Part shown: positions 17,097-24,962 of the stretch, piece after piece
How positions within the stretch are numbered: the stretch's first letter is position 1
Layout: each line of letters begins with the position of its first letter
NCBI RefSeq assembly: GCF_000009265.1
Contig: NC_008380.1
Location: 2,609,501-2,673,500 of the forward strand
Direction of reading: 5' to 3'
DNA from: Rhizobium johnstonii 3841
GTDB taxonomy: Bacteria > Pseudomonadota > Alphaproteobacteria > Rhizobiales > Rhizobiaceae
DNA: 64,000 bases
Notes under the pieces: generated by a model
Seen by the model: only the letters and a program-made list of their open reading frames with translations
Database searches by the model: none
Told to the model about the DNA's origin: nothing
Program-made: the position numbers and the translations under genes

Positions 17097-18989
17097 ATGT
17101 TCCATATCCTGAGAAGAGCTGCTCAGACCTGGGTTGCCAAGCTCCTCCTGCTTCTGCTCGTTGCGTCCTTCGGCGTCTGGGGTGTGTCGCACGAGCTGCT
17201 GTCAGGCGGCAACAGCACCACGGTCGTGACCGTCGGCGATCAGCATGTGGACGTCAACGAATTCCACCTCGCCTATCAGCGCCAGGTGGCAAACCTCAGC
17301 CAGCAGTTCGGCACGCGCCTGACCCCAGAGCAGGCCCGCGCCTTCGGCGTCGAGCAACAGGTGCTCGCCCAGCTCGTCGCCGGCGCCTCGCTCGACCAGC
17401 TCGCCGAAGACATGAACCTCGGCCTTTCCGAAGATCGCCTCGCCCAGCTGATCGCTGACGATCCGGCTTTCAAGGCCGTCAACGGCCGGTTCGACCGCGA
17501 GCTCTTCATTTCGCGCTTGCAGAATGCCGGCATCCGTCAGGATGATTACATCAAGGAGCGCAGCAAGGTCGCTGTCCGCAGCCAGGTGGTCGATGCCATC
17601 TCCAACGGCTTCACCGCACCGAAGACGCTGGTCGACGCCCTGAAGCTCTATGGTGACGAAAGCCGCAGCGTCGAATACCTGCTGCTCACCAATGCCAATA
17701 TCGAGCCGATTAAGGCGCCGGCCGACGACGTGCTGGCGACGTGGTTCGAAGGTGTCAAGCAGCGCTACCGGGCGCCCGAATACCGCAAGCTCGTCTATCT
17801 CAAGCTGCAGCCTGGCGATATTGCCGATGCCGCGACCGTCACCGACGACCAGATCCACGAGGCCTTCGACAAGAGCAAGGATACCTATCGCACGCCGGAA
17901 AGCCGCACCATCGAACAGCTGACCTTCGCCAGCAAGGATCTCGCCGCTGCCGCCGAAACGGCGCTGAAGAGCGGCACCAGCTTCGATCAGCTGGTTTCCG
18001 ACCAGGGCAAGACGGCAAGCGACGTGCTGCTAGGTGAGTTCACCGAGGACAAGGTTCCCGACCAGGCCGTTGCCGATGCGGCCTTCGCGGTTTCGCGCGA
18101 TGGCGGCACGACGCCTGTCGTCGATGGCTCCTTCGGCCCCGTCATCCTGCGCGTCACCAACATCAAGTCGGAAACGGCGAAGAATTTCGACGAGGTGAAA
18201 GAGGATATCCGCAAGCAGCTGGCGCTTTCCAACGCCTCTCAGGAAGTGATCAACGTTCATGACCGCATCGAGGACCTGCGTGCTGGCGGTTCGACGCTCG
18301 AGGATATTGCCGGCCAGCTGAATCTCAAGGCCATGACCGTCGATGCCGTCGATATGACCGGCGCCGATAAGGATGGCAAAGAGGTCAAGGATATCCCAGC
18401 CAAGCAGCAGCTGCTCGGCGAAGCCTTCAAGACCGAGGTCGGCGTCGATGCGCCGCCGCTGCCGATCGGCAATGACGGCTATGTCTGGTTCAACGTCCGC
18501 GAAATCACGCCGGACCGCGACCGCCCGGTCACCGAAGTGCGCGAAAAGGCCGTCGAGGACTGGACGGCGGAGCAGCAGAAGGCCGAGCTTGCCAAGAAGG
18601 CCGACGCATTGAAGGCCGAGGCGAAGAAAGGCACGGCCCTTGCCGATATCGCAACGCCGCTCGGCATCGCCGTCGAAAGCAAGAGCGGTGTCACCCGCTC
18701 CACCGATGACGCAGTCCTCGGCCGCGCCGGCGTCACCGCCGCCTTCTCGGGTCCGGTCGACACGGTCGCAAGTGCTGTCGGCGCCGATCCCTCGACGCAG
18801 ATCCTGCTGAAGGTCACCGAGGTCAACACCCAGCCGACCGGCGATGTGCTGAACAACCGCGATGCCCAGATCACCGCCATGGCGAATGCCGCCGGCGATG
18901 ATATTCTCGATCAGATGGTCAACCTGCTGCAGACGCAGTATGGCGCGCAGATCAACCAGACCCTCGCCGAACAGGCGACGGTCCGCTAG
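17097..18989 (+). CDS. ppiD: Periplasmic peptidyl-prolyl isomerase, PpiD/SurA type
   Basis: A 630-residue membrane-anchored folding factor. A single N-terminal helix (AKLLLLLLVASFGVWGVSHEL) is followed by a SurA-N-like chaperone region (about 40-200) and a parvulin-like rotamase part (about 240-380). The rotamase part includes SRTIEQLTFASKDLAAAAETAL, DQLVSDQGK and DKVPDQAVADAAFAVSRDGG. A second helical region follows to the C-terminus. PpiD assists outer-membrane and exported proteins as they leave the Sec channel. It is the first gene of a run with trpD 8 bp downstream, so co-transcription is likely. Confidence 0.88.
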   Translation: MFHILRRAAQTWVAKLLLLLLVASFGVWGVSHELLSGGNSTTVVTVGDQHVDVNEFHLAYQRQVANLSQQFGTRLTPEQARAFGVEQQVLAQLVAGASLDQLAEDMNLGLSEDRLAQLIADDPAFKAVNGRFDRELFISRLQNAGIRQDDYIKERSKVAVRSQVVDAISNGFTAPKTLVDALKLYGDESRSVEYLLLTNANIEPIKAPADDVLATWFEGVKQRYRAPEYRKLVYLKLQPGDIADAATVTDDQIHEAFDKSKDTYRTPESRTIEQLTFASKDLAAAAETALKSGTSFDQLVSDQGKTASDVLLGEFTEDKVPDQAVADAAFAVSRDGGTTPVVDGSFGPVILRVTNIKSETAKNFDEVKEDIRKQLALSNASQEVINVHDRIEDLRAGGSTLEDIAGQLNLKAMTVDAVDMTGADKDGKEVKDIPAKQQLLGEAFKTEVGVDAPPLPIGNDGYVWFNVREITPDRDRPVTEVREKAVEDWTAEQQKAELAKKADALKAEAKKGTALADIATPLGIAVESKSGVTRSTDDAVLGRAGVTAAFSGPVDTVASAVGADPSTQILLKVTEVNTQPTGDVLNNRDAQITAMANAAGDDILDQMVNLLQTQYGAQINQTLAEQATVR

Positions 18990-18997
18990 GAGGCTTT

Positions 18998-20014
18998 ATG
19001 ACCGATCTGAAGCCGTTCCTGGCAAAGGCCGCAAGCCGCGAGCCGCTGACGCGTGAGGAGGCTCGATCCGCCTTCGACATCCTGATGTCGGGCCAGGCGA
19101 CTCCCTCGCAGATCGGCGGCTTCCTGATGGCGTTGCGCGTGCGCGGGGAAACCGTCGATGAGATCGTCGGCGCCGTCGCCTCAATGCGCTCGAAAATGCT
19201 GACCGTCGAGGCTCCGGCCGATGCGATCGACATCGTCGGCACTGGCGGCGACGCCAGCGGCACCTACAATATCTCGACGCTGGCAGCGCTGATCGTCGCC
19301 GGCGCCGGTGTTCCCGTCGCCAAACACGGCAACCGGGCGCTGAGTTCGAAATCGGGTGCAGCAGACAATCTGGCGGCACTCGGCGTCAAGCTCGACGTCG
19401 GTCCCGAGATCATCTCCCGCTGTATTGCCGAGGCCGGCGTCGGCTTCATGTTCGCGCAGATGCATCATTCCGCCATGCGCCATGTCGGCCCCTCAAGGGT
19501 TGAGCTCGGCACGCGGACGATCTTCAATCTTCTCGGGCCGCTCTCCAATCCGGCCGGCGTCCGGCGGCAACTGCTCGGCGTCTTTTCGCCGCAATGGCTG
19601 GTGCCGCTTGCCGAAGTGATGCGCGATCTCGGCTCCGAATGCGTCTGGGTGGTCCATGGCGACGGCCTCGACGAGATCACCACCACCGGCATCACAAAAG
19701 TTGCAGCACTCGAAGACGGCAAGATCCGCACCTTCGAGCTCTCGCCCGCCGATTTCGGCGTCAGCCCTTGCGTGCTCGCCGACATCAAGGGCGGTGACGG
19801 TGTCGCCAATGCCGCAGCGCTTCGCGAAGTGCTCGGCGGCGCCAAGAATGCCTATCGCGATGTCTCGCTCGCCAATGCCGCGGCCTCGCTCGTCATCGCC
19901 GGCAAAGTCGAGACGATCCACGACGGTATGACGCTCGCCGCGCAGTCACTGGATAGCGGTGCGACCGCGCTCGCCCTCGACAAACTCATCGCCGTTTCCA
20001 ACGATATCGATTAG
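18998..20014 (+). CDS. trpD: Anthranilate phosphoribosyltransferase
   Basis: Transfers the phosphoribosyl group of PRPP to anthranilate, the second step of tryptophan synthesis. The PRPP-binding motif GTGGDASGTYNIST lies near residue 80, then KHGNRALSSKSGAADNLAALG and the anthranilate-site region MHHSAMRHVGPSRVELGTRT. Length of 338 residues is standard. An AGGAGGCTTT ribosome site precedes ATG 18998. It is followed 9 bp later by trpC. The first-step gene trpE is not in the window. Confidence 0.97.
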   Translation: MTDLKPFLAKAASREPLTREEARSAFDILMSGQATPSQIGGFLMALRVRGETVDEIVGAVASMRSKMLTVEAPADAIDIVGTGGDASGTYNISTLAALIVAGAGVPVAKHGNRALSSKSGAADNLAALGVKLDVGPEIISRCIAEAGVGFMFAQMHHSAMRHVGPSRVELGTRTIFNLLGPLSNPAGVRRQLLGVFSPQWLVPLAEVMRDLGSECVWVVHGDGLDEITTTGITKVAALEDGKIRTFELSPADFGVSPCVLADIKGGDGVANAAALREVLGGAKNAYRDVSLANAAASLVIAGKVETIHDGMTLAAQSLDSGATALALDKLIAVSNDID

Positions 20015-20023
20015 GATTGTTCG

Positions 20024-20836
20024 ATGACCGATATCCTGAAGAAGATCGAACTCTACAAGCGCGAGGAGATCGCCGCTGCCAAGGCGACAGTGTCGCTTGC
20101 CGATCTCAAGGCGATGCAGGCCGGCCAGTCTGCGCCGCGCGGCTTCCACAAGGCGCTCATTGCCAAGCGTGATGCCGGCCGCTTCGGCCTGATCGCCGAG
20201 ATCAAAAAGGCAAGCCCCTCGAAGGGCCTCATTCGCCCGGATTTCGATCCGCCGTCGCTGGCGAGTGCCTATGAGGCCGGTGGTGCCGCCTGCCTTTCGG
20301 TGCTGACCGACACGCCGAGCTTTCAGGGTGCGCCGGAATTTCTGACAGCCGCCCGCTCTGCCTGCACGCTGCCGGCGCTCCGGAAGGATTTCATGTTCGA
20401 GACCTATCAGGTGCACGAGGCCCGCGCCTGGGGCGCCGATTGCATCCTCTTGATCATGGCCTCGCTGTCCGACGACGAGGCCGAACGCCTGCAGGACGAG
20501 GCCTTCGCCCTCGGCATGGACGTGCTGGTCGAGGTCCACGACGCCGAGGAGATGGAGCGGGCGCTGAAACTCTCCTCGCCGCTCATCGGCATCAACAACC
20601 GCAATCTGCGTACCTTCGAGGTTAGCCTCACCGTCAGCGAGGCGCTTGCCCCCATGGTGTCGGCAGACCGGCTCCTTGTCGGCGAAAGCGGCATCTTCAC
20701 CCATGCCGATTGCAAGCGCCTGCAGGCCGTCGACATCAATACCTTCCTTGTCGGCGAAAGCCTGATGCGCAAGGAGGACGTCGCCGCCGCCACCCGCGCG
20801 CTGCTCTTTGGCGAAGCCGCCATCGCGGCCGAATGA
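20024..20836 (+). CDS. trpC: Indole-3-glycerol phosphate synthase
   Basis: Closes the indole ring from CdRP in tryptophan synthesis. A TIM-barrel protein of 270 residues with LIAEIKKASPSKGLIRPDF (catalytic Lys), LRKDFMFETYQV, LVEVHDAEE, GINNRNLRTFEV and the phosphate-binding LLVGESGIFTHAD. Single-function protein, not fused to TrpF. ATG of moaC begins one base after its stop. Confidence 0.97.
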   Translation: MTDILKKIELYKREEIAAAKATVSLADLKAMQAGQSAPRGFHKALIAKRDAGRFGLIAEIKKASPSKGLIRPDFDPPSLASAYEAGGAACLSVLTDTPSFQGAPEFLTAARSACTLPALRKDFMFETYQVHEARAWGADCILLIMASLSDDEAERLQDEAFALGMDVLVEVHDAEEMERALKLSSPLIGINNRNLRTFEVSLTVSEALAPMVSADRLLVGESGIFTHADCKRLQAVDINTFLVGESLMRKEDVAAATRALLFGEAAIAAE

Positions 20837-20837
20837 T

Positions 20838-21335
20838 ATGAGCGGCCAAAAGCCAAGCCTCACGCATATCGGTGCCTCCGGCGAGGCGCATATGGTCGAT
20901 GTCTCCGACAAGGCCGAGACGGTGCGCATCGCCACTGCCGAGGGCCATGTGAAGATGGCGCCGGAAACGCTCGCTCTCATCCGCCAAGGCAATGCCAAAA
21001 AGGGCGATGTGATCGGCACGGCGCGCCTTGCCGGCATCATGGCGGCAAAACGCACCGCCGATCTCATCCCGCTCTGCCATCCGCTGATGCTGACAAAGGT
21101 CACCGTCGAGATCGACGAAGATACCGCCCTTCCCGGCCTGCGCGTTACGGCAACCGCCAAGCTCACCGGCAAGACCGGTGTGGAGATGGAGGCGCTGACC
21201 GCCGTCTCGGTCGCTTGTCTGACCATCTACGACATGGCCAAGGCGGCCGATAAGGCAATGGAAATCGGCGGCATCAGACTTCTTGAAAAGTCCGGCGGAA
21301 AATCCGGTGATTTCCGTCATCCGGAGGCAAGATGA
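20838..21335 (+). CDS. moaC: Cyclic pyranopterin monophosphate synthase
   Basis: Second step of molybdenum cofactor synthesis: converts the MoaA product (3',8-cyclo-7,8-dihydro-GTP) to cPMP. 165 residues from ATG 20838. Diagnostic segments are LTHIGASGEAHMVDVSDK, LIPLCHPLMLTKV and KTGVEMEALTAVSVACLTIY. Its stop overlaps the moeA start (ATGA at 21332-21335), so the two are coupled. Confidence 0.97.
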   Translation: MSGQKPSLTHIGASGEAHMVDVSDKAETVRIATAEGHVKMAPETLALIRQGNAKKGDVIGTARLAGIMAAKRTADLIPLCHPLMLTKVTVEIDEDTALPGLRVTATAKLTGKTGVEMEALTAVSVACLTIYDMAKAADKAMEIGGIRLLEKSGGKSGDFRHPEAR

Positions 21336-22552
21336 ACCTTCTCCCGGTCGCCGAGGCCCTGAACCGCTTGCTCTCTCGCGCAAAGCCCATTGCTGCGTCC
21401 GAGACGCTGCCGCTTGCCGAGGCTGAGGGCCGCGTCCTGGCCGTCGATCTGACGGCCGGCCTGACCCAGCCGCCCTTCAATGCCTCCGCCATGGATGGCT
21501 ATGCGCTACGCCGCGAAGACGCGCCGGAGCCGGGCGCCGTGCTGAAGGTCATCGGCACGTCTTCCGCCGGCCACGGCTTCGAGGGAAGCGTCAGCCAGGG
21601 TGAAGCCGTCCGTATCTTCACCGGCGCGCCTGTTCCGCCAGGCGCCGATAGCGTTCTGCTGCAGGAGGATGCGGAGAAGATCGAGGGCGGCATCCGAACC
21701 AATTTCCCTGTGCGGCAGGGCCAGCATGTGCGTCCCCGTGGCCAGGATTTCACCGAAGGCGAAGCCGTGCTGTCGGCCGGCACCGTGCTCGATTTCTCTC
21801 GGCTGACGGTTGCTGCCGGCATGAACCGGCCGGATGTCGAGGTGCTGCGGCGCCCGCTGATCGCCATTCTCGCAACCGGCGACGAACTGCTGCCGCCCGG
21901 AAGCACGCCCGGCCCTTCGCAGATCATCGCATCCAATACGTTTGGTATTGCAGCCCTTGCCCGCAAAGCCGGCGCCGATGTGCTCGATCTCGGCATCGTG
22001 CCTGACGACAAGGCCAAGATCACCGAGGCGATCGACACGGCGCGGGACGCTAAGGTCGATGTGATCGTCACGCTCGGCGGCGCTTCGGTCGGCGACCATG
22101 ATCTGGTGCAGGCCACGCTGATCGAAGCCGGCATGCAGCTCGATTTCTGGCGCATCGCCATGCGCCCCGGCAAACCGCTAATGGTTGGCAGCTTCGGCGA
22201 GACGCATGTCCTCGGCCTGCCCGGCAATCCGGTCTCCAGCCTCGTCTGTTCGCTGCTCTTCCTGGAGCCGCTGATCCGCAAGCTCGCCTCCCTGCCGCCG
22301 GTGCAGCGCGAGGCAACGGTGGAGGCAGCCGTCACACTGCGCGCCAACGACCACCGGCAGGACTATATCCGTGCGAAACTTTCGAAATCCGCCGGCCACT
22401 GGCTCGCCGAACCCTTCGGCAAGCAGGATTCTTCGATGATGAAGGTCTTCGCCGCAGCCGATTGCCTTGTCATCCGCCCGCCGCATGCACCGGAGCTGCC
22501 GGCCGGAACGCCCTGCCCGGTCATGCTGTTGCGGCCGGATCTCTTGGCATAA
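21332..22552 (+). CDS. moeA: Molybdopterin molybdenumtransferase
   Basis: Inserts molybdate into adenylylated molybdopterin. 406 residues with the MoeA landmarks PPFNASAMDGYALR, IFTGAPVPPGADSV, ILATGDELLPPGS, VTLGGASVGDHDLV, AMRPGKPLMVG and GLPGNPVSSLV. In many alphaproteobacteria lexA follows moeA; here a convergent methyltransferase gene follows after 16 bp. The cofactor it completes would be needed by the hydroxylase encoded at 24963. Confidence 0.96.
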   Translation: MNLLPVAEALNRLLSRAKPIAASETLPLAEAEGRVLAVDLTAGLTQPPFNASAMDGYALRREDAPEPGAVLKVIGTSSAGHGFEGSVSQGEAVRIFTGAPVPPGADSVLLQEDAEKIEGGIRTNFPVRQGQHVRPRGQDFTEGEAVLSAGTVLDFSRLTVAAGMNRPDVEVLRRPLIAILATGDELLPPGSTPGPSQIIASNTFGIAALARKAGADVLDLGIVPDDKAKITEAIDTARDAKVDVIVTLGGASVGDHDLVQATLIEAGMQLDFWRIAMRPGKPLMVGSFGETHVLGLPGNPVSSLVCSLLFLEPLIRKLASLPPVQREATVEAAVTLRANDHRQDYIRAKLSKSAGHWLAEPFGKQDSSMMKVFAAADCLVIRPPHAPELPAGTPCPVMLLRPDLLA

Positions 22553-22568
22553 TCTCAGCCTTTCAGCC

Positions 22569-23228
22569 TTAGCCGAAGAGCGAAAAGACGCCCGCCGGCA
22601 CCGCCCCGCCGCCGCTGCTTCCGCCGAAATCCGCAACCGCATGGGTGGCGATTCGCCTGAGTTCGTCCTGCGGCAGGTAGGCCCGCTCGGGATCGCCGAT
22701 CAGCACCTCGACGCCGCTCGCCTGGCAACGCCGCAGGAAGGCCATCACCCGCAAGGCAAGCGAGGGATCGTAGAACAGGTCGCCGACCACGAGAAGGTCA
22801 GTCGCGGGGGGCTGATCCTCGATGATATCGGCGGCCCGGGCCACGATGTCCACACCGTTGATCGCTGCGTTGAGGCCGATCGCGGCAATGGCATTGGCAT
22901 CGATGTCGATAGCGGTCACTGTGGCTGCTCCAGCCTTTGCCGCCGCGATGGCGACGAGCCCGGAGCCGGCGCCGAGATCGAGGACACGGCGCCCGGTCAC
23001 CATTTCCGGTCGATCGAGCAGATGGCGGGCAAGCACCGCGCCGCCAGCCCAGGGATAGGCCCAGTAAGGCGGCGGGTCGGCCTCTCTGCGACCAGCGAGC
23101 CGCCAGAGCCCGCTCGCAGGTCCCGCCGTATGAAGCCGGATCTCGGGGATGGAGGGAACGGGTGATATCGGCAGGTTGGCCTTGATGAAGGCGGCCGGAT
23201 CGGGTTGCGACATGCCCGGGCGTTTCAT
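22569..23228 (-). CDS. SAM-dependent methyltransferase, ETF-beta lysine methyltransferase-like
   Basis: 219-residue class I methyltransferase. The SAM-binding motif RRVLDLGAGSGLVAIAAAKAG is followed by VTAIDIDANAIAAIGLNAAING and a DLLVVGDLFYDP segment carrying the DxxY-type motif of seven-beta-strand protein lysine methyltransferases. The upstream PPPYWAYPWAGGAVLARHLL is typical of the METTL20/ETFBKMT group, which methylates the electron-transfer flavoprotein beta subunit in mitochondria and in some alphaproteobacteria. That substrate is an inference from family. Convergent with moeA. Confidence 0.8.
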   Translation of the reverse strand: MKRPGMSQPDPAAFIKANLPISPVPSIPEIRLHTAGPASGLWRLAGRREADPPPYWAYPWAGGAVLARHLLDRPEMVTGRRVLDLGAGSGLVAIAAAKAGAATVTAIDIDANAIAAIGLNAAINGVDIVARAADIIEDQPPATDLLVVGDLFYDPSLALRVMAFLRRCQASGVEVLIGDPERAYLPQDELRRIATHAVADFGGSSGGGAVPAGVFSLFG

Positions 23229-23758
23229 CGTCGTCTGCTCCTGCCGGCGCTGTAACGGCGTATCGTTTTTAATAGCAAGAGCAGGCCGCCGTTGTGGAAT
23301 TCACCGCCATTTATGCACGCCACGATTTAGGTGAAATAATGAAGACGAGCCAGGCTTTTCGCAAGGAACTGAACCGCTATTCGTGATGAGGCGTGCCATA
23401 TGCCATTCAAGAACGCAACACAGGCCGTTGAAGCGAGACCATCTTAGCGGCAGGCATCGAGAGGGTTGCGTCCTGCTGGTGCAAAGCAAGGCAGACAACC
23501 TCCGTAGACGATCGTTGGCTGTCGGGCATTTATGAACCTCATTTCTAACATCATGCAGATAGTACCGCCTAATGCTCCATGCTGAGGCGAGGTAACGTCC
23601 CCAACCAACCGCCGTCTCCAGTGCGATGCCATGTCCGGCGACGATGAGGCGTGTCTAGGGTCCAAGGTCTTTAGCGCGGCCTGCCAGCAACGGTGCTGGC
23701 GCGCGCTACTCCACCGTCCTTTCAGGGCTTCGACAGCCTGTATTCGGGAAGAACACGC
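23229..23758. other. Intergenic region upstream of the cytochrome gene
   Basis: 530 bp with no convincing ORF. It marks the left edge of the accessory redox module and contains the first copy of the 32-bp element at 23542-23573, about 185 bp before the cytochrome start. Confidence 0.5.
23542..23573. promoter_or_regulatory. 32-bp conserved element, copy A (cytochrome c promoter)
   Basis: Begins TTTCTAACATCATGCAG and ends GCCTAAT. It matches copy C (28360) at 27 of 32 positions. Similarity with copy B continues downstream: CGAGGTAACGT starts 14 bp after the element, at the same offset as CGAGCTAACGT in copy B. Confidence 0.65.
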
Positions 23759-24133
23759 ATGACAAAAATTTTGGCCTCCGTTGTGATCTCCACCTTGATC
23801 CTTGTGTCGGCGACGGCTCCTGCGGCAGCGGAGGGAGATGTCGCCTTGGGACAAAAAGCGTTTCAGCGCTGTTCCGCCTGTCATTCGACCACGGATCAGA
23901 AAAAGGCTGGGCCGGGGCTCGGTGGCGTTGTCGGGCGCGCGGCCGGCTCTGTAGAAGGCGTCCGCTATTCGGCGGCCATGAAGGCGTCGGGATTAGTATG
24001 GGACGAGGCGACGTTGGACCGATTTCTAGCAGCGCCTCGCGAGGTTGTACCGACCACCACAATGACCGTGGGCGTACCCAAGCCTGAGGATCGGCTAAAC
24101 ATCATCGCTTACCTGAAGTCCCTGTCGGAGTAG
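23759..24133 (+). CDS. Class I c-type cytochrome, periplasmic
   Basis: 124 residues with a cleavable signal (MTKILASVVISTLILVSATA, then PAAA), the haem-attachment motif CSACH and a distal Met in PTTTMTVGV that would be the sixth ligand. The fold resembles cytochrome c2/c550 (GPGLGGVVGRAAGSVEGVRYS). GGGAAGA precedes ATG 23759. It lies upstream of a molybdenum hydroxylase pair and shares its promoter element, so it probably accepts electrons from that enzyme, as in related aldehyde and heterocycle dehydrogenases. Confidence 0.9.
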   Translation: MTKILASVVISTLILVSATAPAAAEGDVALGQKAFQRCSACHSTTDQKKAGPGLGGVVGRAAGSVEGVRYSAAMKASGLVWDEATLDRFLAAPREVVPTTTMTVGVPKPEDRLNIIAYLKSLSE

Positions 24134-24476
24134 CGGCGAACCTCTTGGCTGAGCAAGCCGGCGATCGATGGGCACCCAACGCGGCTGATCATCGCTGACC
24201 GGTCTTGGGTTGACGTGTCTGCTCGTGCTTTTGCCTCGCATTCAGAAGCCGCCTTTCTAACGTCGTGCAGGTTTTGCCAACTAATTGGGCGCCGCCGGAC
24301 GAGCTAACGTTGCCGCGGAGAGCAGGCTCTTGGTCGACGGCGTCTCATCATCCTGGAGGTTGCTGGCGGCACTCCCGTCGCCGTCGCTTTCCTTGGAGAT
24401 CGACGGTTCTAACCGTTAGCTGAACGACCTCAGTCAAGAGCACATCCATTATGAAACATCGGAGAACCGACCAGTC
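24134..24476. other. Intergenic region between cytochrome and hydroxylase genes
   Basis: 343 bp, no ORF supported. It contains copy B of the 32-bp element at 24254-24285, which suggests a separate promoter for the hydroxylase genes. Confidence 0.5.
24254..24285. promoter_or_regulatory. 32-bp conserved element, copy B (hydroxylase promoter)
   Basis: Begins TTTCTAACGTCGTGCAG and ends CCAACTAAT, 27 of 32 positions shared with copy C. It lies 192 bp before the small-subunit gene. Confidence 0.65.
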
Positions 24477-24950
24477 ATGATCACACTGAATATCAACGGT
24501 AATCAGCATGAGGTCGATGCCGACCCGGAGACACCCATCCTTTGGGTCCTGCGCGACACGCTCGGCATGACCGGGACCAAGTTCGGCTGCGGCGCCGCGC
24601 TTTGCGGCGCGTGCACGATACATCTGGATGGTGAGGCTGTCCGTTCCTGCAGCACCCCTCTTTCCGCTGCCGAAGGCCTGAATATCACCACCATAGAAAA
24701 AGCGACCGACGGCAGCGACCGCGTCGGCGCCGCTGTAAGCGCAGCTTGGGTCAAGCACGATGTAGCGCAGTGCGGTTATTGTCAGAGCGGTCAGATCATG
24801 AGCGCCACGGCGTTCCTGGCATCCCTGCCCTCCGGATCGCAGCCGACCGCCTCGGAGATCGATACGGCAATGGAAGGTAATATTTGTCGTTGCGGAACCT
24901 ATGTCCGTATCCGCGCCGCCGTAGCCGATGCTGCCAGCAATCTAGTCTGA
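24477..24950 (+). CDS. Molybdenum hydroxylase 2Fe-2S subunit (isoquinoline 1-oxidoreductase alpha type)
   Basis: 157 residues with two 2Fe-2S sites. The plant-ferredoxin-type site reads GTKFGCGAALCGACTIHLDG plus a later RSC; the second, helical site reads QCGYCQSGQIMSA and NICRCGTYVRIR. These are the small-subunit hallmarks of the xanthine oxidase family in its IorA/aldehyde dehydrogenase branch. It passes electrons from the molybdenum site to an acceptor. GGAGAACC precedes ATG 24477. The large subunit follows after 12 bp. Related enzymes include isoquinoline 1-oxidoreductase and periplasmic aldehyde dehydrogenases. Confidence 0.92.
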   Translation: MITLNINGNQHEVDADPETPILWVLRDTLGMTGTKFGCGAALCGACTIHLDGEAVRSCSTPLSAAEGLNITTIEKATDGSDRVGAAVSAAWVKHDVAQCGYCQSGQIMSATAFLASLPSGSQPTASEIDTAMEGNICRCGTYVRIRAAVADAASNLV

Positions 24951-24962
24951 GGGAGACGCCAT